A stretch of 47,437 nucleotides of DNA from an uncultured Eubacteriales bacterium. Its GTDB lineage: Bacteria > Bacillota > Clostridia > Oscillospirales > CAG-272. The position numbers and the translations under genes are program-made. The stretch is taken from assembly GCA_900546315.1 (NCBI GenBank), contig URCP01000012.1, forward strand, positions 1 through 47,437, read 5' to 3'. The notes below the pieces were generated by a model. The model did not search any database, was not told the origin of the DNA, and worked only from the letters and a program-made list of their open reading frames with translations. Shown one piece after another: positions 42,601 through 47,437 of the stretch (the stretch's first letter is position 1; each line of letters opens with the position of its first letter).

Positions 42601-43357
42601 TAGCCGCGCCGAGCATGGCGAAGCCCATATTGATGTCGGCGTATGTACCGCCTCTGACGGTTATCCCGGCGTCGTCAGACGTCACCGAGTAGCCGGTCCC
42701 GGAAAGCTCCGAGGTGATTTTCATTTCGCCGGAGTTGAGCGCCAGACCGCACGCGTCCCTGACGGTATCGAGCAGGAACTCCTCCGCGCCGCGTATGAGC
42801 GGATCGGAAGAGCGCACAAGGGCGTAATCAGAAAGTGACTTTCCGTCTATCGTTATATCTTTATACGGATACCTGAACTCGTATTTTTCACCCTGCGGCA
42901 CCTTTATCCCCTCCTCATCGATATAGTTTGCGATGAAATAGCTCACGGCGTCGAGAAGAGCCTCGTCGCTCGCGCCGGTTATCAGCACCGAGCCGTCTGA
43001 CTCGACGATTGACCAGTCGCGGGAGCTGTTCTTCCGCGCGCTGACAAGGGCTTCATATTCCGAAGCGCTTTTTTCCCGGTTTGTCTTTCCGACGACTATC
43101 TCTGAGTCAAGCGGCGGAATCTCTTCACCGCGGGCGACCCAGTCGGTCACGGGTTCAATATCTTTTCCGGACTTTTCCCTCAGCGCGGCGCGTAGCATCT
43201 TTACGCCGTCAAGAGCGGTTTGCGACGGAATATCGGTGCGCAGAATCCTCGTCGGCTCCGGAATATACTCCGGAGCTTTTTCACCGCAGCCCGCTGCCAT
43301 GGCGAGCATGACGATCAGGATCGCGAACGGCGTCAGTATTCTCAGGATACGTTTCAT
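39653..43357 (-). CDS. Large multidomain lipoprotein with WbsX/GH99-like catalytic domain
   Basis: Encodes 1234 residues. The lipoprotein signal ends at AMAAGC (Cys24). Domains in order: an alpha/beta N-terminal region (about 35-290); two tandem concanavalin/laminin-G-like domains (about 300-620); a WbsX-type GH99/GH71-like TIM barrel (about 635-960) with LGYYDEG, DYQLFCWY, MWENANATHP and TWNEYGEGTYIMPSP; a galactose-binding-like CBM (about 990-1130); and a C-terminal stretch resembling copper amine oxidase-like stalk domains (VFSFGRYEPYLSDGELYMPFDP). It should be a surface glycan-degrading or glycan-binding enzyme. I chose ATG at 43357, six bases after GGAGG. Monocistronic. Confidence 0.83.
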   Translation of the reverse strand: MKRILRILTPFAILIVMLAMAAGCGEKAPEYIPEPTRILRTDIPSQTALDGVKMLRAALREKSGKDIEPVTDWVARGEEIPPLDSEIVVGKTNREKSASEYEALVSARKNSSRDWSIVESDGSVLITGASDEALLDAVSYFIANYIDEEGIKVPQGEKYEFRYPYKDITIDGKSLSDYALVRSSDPLIRGAEEFLLDTVRDACGLALNSGEMKITSELSGTGYSVTSDDAGITVRGGTYADINMGFAMLGAAIEDGSFSGKSDISGTLPSVHSVGEKTADGRYTTIGDPVWLIDDSSVIQSGWDADLVSTKFTTAAENNTGYWHKYSLDNSGVNEPCMMKRPFQPQTDGVLTLETRLTIPASGAKITLEGDGKTAIMIATDNNRIVTGDGKEITAATPMISLRLIADIDSAKYRVFINGSELGEYDFLEKTGKLDLLRFSLDAGANGSMAPEFVYLYRNYPALSRFDLETSGAAPLGCVSENAEITDARDLRISGGHAEMSFPAVDGHVAYEVKLLAGDFSTASFDVLSGGKPVLSLVFDKMLAKVGDEVLRTYSKNFWYTLRIEPDTRSGAAEVFINGKTLGYFALTGNVSGFDGVAVRSEGVVRIDDLMVFQINDHDDYVPAPVSAGSDGYNVGLQVCSLWRNGYHYGWDCISPFEENRPVLGYYDEGITEVADWEIKYMAEHGIDYQLFCWYSTSMTDPIKTPGMYQALHDGYFMARYSDRMKFAIMWENANATHPGSSDNFRNVIVPYWVEYYLTDPRYMTIDNKPVITVFSVGDLLKDFGSAEGVKAEFDYLRDVCRGLGYDGAIIMVQAATTNGSTLATIREFGADATYAYNWGKANTSLEYENYVSGQFASGTNTVATISVGFNNVAWAGTRSSLIEPDDYKKALEWVRDDFSGRYDKDSWLSRSVILSTWNEYGEGTYIMPSPALHGFDYLEAVREVFAPDSGCENLIPTESQLARLSTLRVQSRKILRADYRVENADYSGFEAIKAWDFKTGANGWAQGFGLREFSGSGGALSGISGANDYSVMSPDNLGIDLTGAGALHVRMKAEKAAGTLQIFFTTDEDNNWDEKKSFHVQVSKAGEYVDYWLPTTGNAAFSGKLRRLRVDPQDISESRFEIELLEVSGKRERLTLERSDGAVFSFGRYEPYLSDGELYMPFDPKTGLLTFFGCGYDWFPETRTILVRRGGKSVSYTIGKDIEEMDGLPVIPFGRLTDDFGISDIVIKTEKMF

Positions 43358-43482
43358 TTTCATCCTCCGTGATGTGTTTTCTTTTGTACAAGCTGATAAG
43401 ATCGGGGGGACTGAAGAAAGGCGCCCCGGATTTATTGATTTTTTATGCATAGGTGGCCATGAATCAGCGTTCCACTGTCTCT

Positions 43483-43511
43483 ATTATACAGGACGCGCGT
43501 TGTTTTGTCAA
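43483..43511 (-). promoter_or_regulatory. Promoter for the WbsX-domain lipoprotein
   Basis: On the minus strand TTGACA (43506-43511), a 17-base spacer and TATAAT (43483-43488). The leader is about 120 bases. The rest of 43358-43599 is non-coding. Confidence 0.85.
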
Positions 43512-43599
43512 GTCAATCGGGAGAATCCGATCCTTTTCGCACGACTTTCAATACTTTTTGCATTGTCGAACGTTTCCAACGGCACGTGAAAGCGGACAG

Positions 43600-44517
43600 T
43601 CAGTTCCTTGCCGGCGTGTATTCCCCGGAGCGGTAGGCGGTCGGATTGACGCCGCATCTCATTCTGAACATTCTCGCGAGAGCTGACGCGTCAGAAAAGC
43701 CGGAGAGCTCCGCGACGCGCCACACCGGAAGGCTCGTGTCCGCCAGAAGCTTCTTCGCGCGGTTGATACGCAGGGTTATTACGTACTCATGCGGCGGTAC
43801 ACCGCAGACCCGGGTGAACAGGGCGGAAAAATAGGTGCGGCTCATGAAAGCACGTCTGGCGAGCATTGGAGTGTCGAGCTCTTCGGCAATATGGTCGCGT
43901 ATATAGTTTATCGCGTCCATGATGGCGTCCGCCTTGGGGTCGCCGCGCTCCGGAGTCTTCCTGAATGAGTCGAGGATGATGACAAGCATCTCATAGATAT
44001 ATCCGGATAGGCGCGCGTGCGAGACCGCCGCGTCCTCAACGCCGTTCTTTATGTCTTCCATCAGCCGGAGTATCGCGTCGAACGTGTTCGGCGACGGTCT
44101 TGTGACCGGGGAGCGCTTCGCTATCATGTCGCAGTATTCACGGCTCAGCCCGCCGCAGAAGTGGACATATCTGAATTCCCAGCCGTTGCTTACAGCTTTG
44201 TAGTGATGATGCTCGTGGCAGTTCTGGATGTATACGGTTCCCGGCGTGAGGCGGATGTCTCCGTCACCGCGTATCAGACGCCCTTCACCTGCCGTCGTCA
44301 CGAGGATGAGTCCGTCGACGTTCAGGTCGTCGCGCTGTATCTCGTATTCTTTTTTGCAGATGTAGTGCCCGATATATGACGGGACGAAGAATATATCGTC
44401 GAGTTCTTCGCGTGGGGTGTAGAAATCTCTTTCGGCGAGGGTACACGCCGCGGTTTCGTACTGGGGGATTATCTCCGGATGCGCGTCGCCGCGAAGTGTG
44501 GATAGATTGCCGTTCAT
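43600..44517 (-). CDS. AraC-family transcriptional regulator (AraC4)
   Basis: Encodes 305 residues. The cupin sensor domain contains LILVTTAGEGRLIRGDGDIRLTPGTVYIQNCHEHHHY. The AraC DNA-binding domain contains LDTPMLARRAFMSRTYFSALFTRVCGVPPHEYVITLRINRAKKLL and WRVAELSGFSDASALARMFRMRCGVNPTAYRSG. The ATG at 44517 has AAAGGCGG upstream. It is divergent from SBP2, and the shared 17-base box lies between them, so AraC4 is a candidate for binding it. Confidence 0.92.
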   Translation of the reverse strand: MNGNLSTLRGDAHPEIIPQYETAACTLAERDFYTPREELDDIFFVPSYIGHYICKKEYEIQRDDLNVDGLILVTTAGEGRLIRGDGDIRLTPGTVYIQNCHEHHHYKAVSNGWEFRYVHFCGGLSREYCDMIAKRSPVTRPSPNTFDAILRLMEDIKNGVEDAAVSHARLSGYIYEMLVIILDSFRKTPERGDPKADAIMDAINYIRDHIAEELDTPMLARRAFMSRTYFSALFTRVCGVPPHEYVITLRINRAKKLLADTSLPVWRVAELSGFSDASALARMFRMRCGVNPTAYRSGEYTPARN

Positions 44518-44540
44518 TGATTGCCGCCTTTCTTTTTCTG

Positions 44541-44557
44541 ATACAAAATGTATATAT
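44541..44557 (+). promoter_or_regulatory. Candidate operator box B upstream of SBP2
   Basis: ATACAAAATGTATATAT, identical to 21972-21988 and at the same 57-base offset from its TATAAT. TTTCGCGA lies at 44583-44590 inside the promoter spacer and TTCGCGAA at 44624-44631 downstream. Confidence 0.7.
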
Positions 44558-44574
44558 GTTCTGACATAATGCTC

Positions 44575-44603
44575 TTGTGACGTTTCGCGATATGGTGTAT
44601 AAT
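44575..44603 (+). promoter_or_regulatory. Promoter for SBP2 and the beta-propeller glycosidase
   Basis: TTGTGA (44575-44580), a 17-base spacer and TATAAT (44598-44603). The -35 is imperfect, which suits an activator-dependent promoter. Confidence 0.72.
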
Positions 44604-44706
44604 GGATACATAGACACGGGTGCTTCGCGAAAAAATCCATGTTTACGTGTATTATATCATAAAACGGAACAAAAGTAAAGAGTTTTACGAAAAAAGGAGA
44701 ACGACA

Positions 44707-46188
44707 ATGAGACACGCAAAATGTATATCCATGTTTCTCGCGCTCGCGATACTTGCCGCGTTTGTATCCTGCGGCTCAGGTGCGGAAGAGAAACCCACGG
44801 TCACGACGGAGGGCGTCGACACGACCGTGACTGTCGGCGACAACACCGAGGAGACAAGGCTGGAGCCTGATCTCCCGGACGTCAGGTATGACGGGAAAAC
44901 GCTGAGATTTCTGTCGAGGACGAGCACCGACAAGGTGGTCAGATACTACTCCGAGGTACGTTCCGACGAGGAGAACGGCGAGACGATGAACGATGCCGTG
45001 TTCGCCAGAACATTGAAGATTGAGGAAAAGTACGGCGTGACGATAAGTGAGGAGCGCGTCGACGACCCTTCCGCGACATACAAGCGTTCTTTCCTCGCCG
45101 GGGACGACAACTGGGAGGTCGTCGTCGAGTCCTTCTCGAGGCTCATGCCGCTTGCCGCGACCGGGGAGTATTTCACGGATATAAACTCGATACGTTATAT
45201 CGACCTCGAAAATCCTTGGTGGAACACACAGACGGCGAATGATCTCTCTGTGTCCGGAAAGGTGTTCGCGGCAATCGGCGCCATGAATACATGGACAGAC
45301 TCCCATACGAACGCGGTCGTATTCAACAAAGAGCTGGCGGAACAGTACTCGATCGATCCTTATGGCATGGTGGACAGAAACGAGTGGACGATAGACAATT
45401 TCTCCGCGCTGACTAAAGACGTGACGAACGATCTCGACGGAAACGGAACGATGGATGAGAACGACAGGTACGGCGCGTGCGGGGACTATTTCGAGTTTCT
45501 CGTCATGATGACCGGCTGCTGTGCGGACGTTGTCGACCATGATGAGAACGGAATTCCGCGCTACAATGTCGGCGAGAACTTCTATTCCGCGGCGGAGAAG
45601 GTCAGCGCGACGATGAACAGCGGGGACTGGCTGCTCGTGGAGAAGTTCCAGAGCCGCGAGAGCGACCCATGGACGAATATCCTCAGAAAGAATTTCCGCG
45701 CCGGCAATACGCTCTTCTATTTCGGGGGAATCGAGCAGCTGCTGATATTCCGTGACCTCGATACCGATATCGGTCTGCTGCCGGTGCCGAAATACGACGC
45801 GGGAAGCGAGTACAGACACACATTCACGACATATTGGTCAAGTATAATGGCTGTCTCGCCGATCAGCCCGGAGCAGGAGATGACCGGTGTTCTGCTCGAG
45901 GCAATGAACGCGGAGAGCTACTATGGCGACGCAATGGCATACTACGACGTCGTTCTGAAGCACAAGGCAATGCGCGACGAGGGTTCAATCAGGATGCTCG
46001 AGATAATCCGCTCCACCCGCACGATGAATTTCGAGTACGCGTTTGGATATCTTGGGCTACAGAGTGTGTATAACGATGTTCTGAATAAGGGCGACGTCAC
46101 GTCGCTTACTTCGAAGATAGCTTCAAAGCTTCCGGCGGCGGAGAAAAAACTCGATAAAGCCATCGGAAAGATCACAGAGAAACAATGA
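44707..46188 (+). CDS. Extracellular solute-binding lipoprotein (SBP2), carbohydrate ABC type
   Basis: Encodes 493 residues. The lipoprotein signal ends at AAFVSC (Cys22). It is the same family as SBP1 (32774): ETMNDAVFARTLKIEEKYGV, IDLENPWWNTQTANDL, and a calcium-type loop, DLDGNGTMDENDRYG, at almost the same position (about residue 242). It should bind an extracellular oligosaccharide for ABC import, but no permease gene is adjacent. AAGGAG lies 8 bases before the ATG. Followed at 14 bases by the beta-propeller enzyme gene. Confidence 0.9.
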   Translation: MRHAKCISMFLALAILAAFVSCGSGAEEKPTVTTEGVDTTVTVGDNTEETRLEPDLPDVRYDGKTLRFLSRTSTDKVVRYYSEVRSDEENGETMNDAVFARTLKIEEKYGVTISEERVDDPSATYKRSFLAGDDNWEVVVESFSRLMPLAATGEYFTDINSIRYIDLENPWWNTQTANDLSVSGKVFAAIGAMNTWTDSHTNAVVFNKELAEQYSIDPYGMVDRNEWTIDNFSALTKDVTNDLDGNGTMDENDRYGACGDYFEFLVMMTGCCADVVDHDENGIPRYNVGENFYSAAEKVSATMNSGDWLLVEKFQSRESDPWTNILRKNFRAGNTLFYFGGIEQLLIFRDLDTDIGLLPVPKYDAGSEYRHTFTTYWSSIMAVSPISPEQEMTGVLLEAMNAESYYGDAMAYYDVVLKHKAMRDEGSIRMLEIIRSTRTMNFEYAFGYLGLQSVYNDVLNKGDVTSLTSKIASKLPAAEKKLDKAIGKITEKQ

Positions 46189-46202
46189 AAGGTAAAACAA
46201 CA

Positions 46203-47081
46203 ATGACAAACTTCATCAAAAACCCCGCAAACCCAATCTACGGCGGTCCGTCTACCGGCACGCTCTTCGACGTTCTCGTCACGCGCGACGGCGGGTGTTA
46301 CCGCATGGACTTCTCCTGGAGACCGAAAAAAGCTCTCGCGGTCGCGTTCTCGGACGACGGCGTCCACTGGTCGGAGCCGGAGATAACTCTCCCGTGCGAC
46401 CCGACGAACGGCTGGGAGGACAACTGCAACCGGAACTGCGTCATAAAAGTCGGCGACGAGTGGAAGATGTGGTACACCGGGCAGGCGCGCGGCTACAGCT
46501 TCGTCGGCGGCGCGGTGAGCCGTGACGGCGTACATTTCGAGCGGGTGAGCCGCGAACCTATGATTATCCCGGAGCGCCAATTCGAGGGCATGAGCGTCAT
46601 GAACCCCTGCGTTCTGTATGAGAACGGCGTTTACCGTATGTGGTACGCCGCGGGCGAGACCTACGAGCCGAACGTCCTCGCGCTCGCGACGAGCACCGAC
46701 GGGATCAACTGGACAAAGGACAGGATAAACCCGATATTCGTAAAGGACGCGTCGAACGAGTACGAGCGCGACCGTGTCGGAGGGTGTCAGGTGCTGCGTA
46801 CCGAGCTCGGCTATCTCATGTTCTATATCGGCTACAGGGATATAAACACCGCCTGCATCTGCGCCGCGCTGTCGCCCGACGGACGCACCGGCTGGAAGAG
46901 ATGCAAGCTGAATCCGCTCGTGAGCCCGACTGACGGAGAGTGGGACGCCGACAGCTGCTACAAGCCCTCGGCGCTGTACGACAACGGATCATGGCGTATC
47001 TGGTACAACGGCAGGAAGAAGTATGACGAGTACATAGGCGAGGCGTCGATGAAAGGCGACTTCACGCCCGATATGTTCTGA
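46203..47081 (+). CDS. Five-bladed beta-propeller glycosidase-like protein (GH43/GH32/GH130 type fold)
   Basis: Encodes 292 residues. Repeated blade motifs are seen: VAFSDDGVHWSEP, GAVSRDGVHFERV, LATSTDGINWTKD and AALSPDGRTGWKR. Other landmarks are MWYTGQARG, MWYAAGETYEPN and CYKPSALYDNGSWRIWYNGR. The repeated aromatic-rich blades are typical of propeller glycosidases and phosphorylases, but I cannot place it in one GH family. No signal peptide. The ATG at 46203 has AAAGG about 10 bases upstream; an ATG at 46185 overlapping the SBP2 stop is the alternative. Paired with SBP2 it probably processes the imported sugar. Confidence 0.82.
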   Translation: MTNFIKNPANPIYGGPSTGTLFDVLVTRDGGCYRMDFSWRPKKALAVAFSDDGVHWSEPEITLPCDPTNGWEDNCNRNCVIKVGDEWKMWYTGQARGYSFVGGAVSRDGVHFERVSREPMIIPERQFEGMSVMNPCVLYENGVYRMWYAAGETYEPNVLALATSTDGINWTKDRINPIFVKDASNEYERDRVGGCQVLRTELGYLMFYIGYRDINTACICAALSPDGRTGWKRCKLNPLVSPTDGEWDADSCYKPSALYDNGSWRIWYNGRKKYDEYIGEASMKGDFTPDMF

Positions 47082-47090
47082 ATAAGGATT

Positions 47091-47131
47091 GCCCCCGGAG
47101 GTTGGGTCTTCCGGGGGCGTTCTGTTTTATT
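47091..47131 (+). terminator. Intrinsic terminator after the SBP2 operon
   Basis: GCCCCCGGA pairs with TCCGGGGGC (47091-47099 with 47110-47118), followed by a T-rich tract. Confidence 0.8.
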
Positions 47132-47286
47132 TTGTTTCCTGAAGTCTGGTCCGGACGCGGTCGGATATCAGCTTTACCGTCTCTTCCGCCGAGCGTATTC
47201 CCGAGAAGTACGTGGACGCCTCCTCGAGGATGATTTCGAGGGAAGTTTTGTCATTCGGTTTTATCCGGTCGACGGACGCGATCAGC
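47127..47286 (-). pseudogene. 3' remnant of a solute-binding protein gene, cut by an insertion sequence
   Basis: The minus-strand frame ends in about 52 residues typical of the C-terminus of a lipoprotein-type sugar-binding protein: SVDRIKPNDKTSLEIILEEA, STYFSGIRSAEETVKLISDRV. Upstream of SLIASVDR the frame runs into insertion-sequence DNA and changes to unrelated residues. Its 5' part is not in the window and may lie beyond the element. It would be the third solute-binding gene of this locus. Confidence 0.75.
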
Positions 47287-47319
47287 GATTTAAGGCAACA
47301 CCGCACAAAACCAAGGGTC

Positions 47320-47348
47320 TTGAAAAAACGTGAAAAAAGTGGTATAAT
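47320..47348 (+). promoter_or_regulatory. Transposase promoter
   Basis: TTGAAA (47320-47325), a 17-base spacer and TGG-extended TATAAT (47343-47348). The ATG follows after only 6 bases, so translation would begin at or near the 5' end of the transcript. Confidence 0.7.
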
Positions 47349-47354
47349 AAATCC

Positions 47355-47437
47355 ATGAACAAACAAATGAGCCTGTCGTTCATACACGACGAATTAAAAG
47401 AAGTAAAAACGCACAAGCGGGAATTTCTCGAAAAGAT
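47355..47437 (+). CDS. Transposase, N-terminal fragment (truncated by window end)
   Basis: 27 codons are visible, from MNKQMSLSFIHDELK to REFLEK. This opening matches the N-termini I know from IS5/IS1182-type transposases, which start MNKQ(M/L)SF and continue with a basic helix ending in (K/R)EKFL. The catalytic DDE core is off-window. There is no ribosome binding site in the 6 bases after the -10, which suggests leaderless or weak translation. The family call rests on a short stretch, so the group is tentative. Confidence 0.65.
   Translation, partial: MNKQMSLSFIHDELKEVKTHKREFLEK

Larger units (their letters stand above)
47287..47437 (+). mobile_element. Left end of an insertion sequence (IS5/IS1182-like), continues off-window
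   Basis: Terminal sequence GATTTAAGGCAACACCGCAC at 47287-47306, then a promoter and the start of a transposase gene. The exact left boundary is uncertain by a few bases, because the host gene and the element end share letters. The right end is not seen. Confidence 0.7.

Noticed and set aside
43459..43472. AATCAGCGTT near 43463 as another copy of the hairpin repeat.
   Set aside because: Only about ten bases match one end; there is no hairpin and no second end.
1..47437. CRISPR arrays, tRNA or rRNA genes, toxin-antitoxin or phage genes.
   Set aside because: I looked for spaced direct repeats, cloverleaf ends, rRNA motifs and phage structural or integrase motifs and saw none apart from the insertion-sequence end.

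Overview
The window is bacterial chromosome from an uncultured, spore-forming member of the Clostridia, probably gut or rumen associated. I base this on a SpoIVB peptidase, a CmpB-type ABC permease protein, a DUF1540 protein, the tig-clpP-clpX and lepB-ylqF-rnhB-yraN gene orders, AGGAGG ribosome binding sites, and the number of AraC regulators and lipoprotein solute-binding proteins. GC is high by eye, which is why long open frames lie opposite most genes; these are not annotated. The genus cannot be named from the sequence. No tRNA, rRNA or CRISPR array was seen.

Positions 1-17146 are mostly housekeeping. In order they hold the 3' end of an EF-G-like gene, a small lipoprotein, a CmpB-like membrane protein, tig-clpP-clpX (minus strand), a metallophosphoesterase divergent from a DUF1540 protein, and a long minus-strand run apgM - lepB - ylqF - rnhB - yraN - M19 dipeptidase - thrC. 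A minus-strand pair follows (phosphodiester glycosidase-domain protein and tadA), then spoIVB on the plus strand. A hairpin repeat family with inverted ends sits just after clpX and after tadA, with a likely degenerate copy after tig.

Positions 17200-47437 form a carbohydrate-utilisation island made of several small, separately regulated units. (a) nagB-like, nagA and a GH20-type hexosaminidase, divergent from an AraC regulator. (b) A GH63/MGH1-like glycosidase. (c) lacI - rpiB-like - GH78 rhamnosidase - SGNH esterase, divergent from a Gfo/Idh/MocA oxidoreductase. (d) A secreted CBM9-like protein divergent from an AraC regulator. (e) An AraC regulator divergent from a solute-binding lipoprotein plus a GH78-like enzyme. 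(f) An alpha/beta-hydrolase and two SGNH hydrolases. (g) A 1234-residue lipoprotein with a WbsX/GH99-like domain. (h) An AraC regulator divergent from a second solute-binding lipoprotein plus a beta-propeller glycosidase. The right edge has a remnant of a third solute-binding protein cut by an insertion sequence whose transposase runs off the window.

Inferred working model: surface lipoproteins capture and trim an acetylated, rhamnose- and HexNAc-containing glycan. Oligosaccharides are imported by ABC permeases that are not in this window. Cytoplasmic esterases, rhamnosidases, hexosaminidase, NagA/NagB and isomerase/dehydrogenase enzymes then finish the job. The most notable signals are regulatory. 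Two promoters 22 kb apart share an identical 17-base palindromic box at an identical 57-base distance from the -10. One pair of divergent promoters is interlocked, and another promoter carries a 10-base inverted repeat between its core elements.
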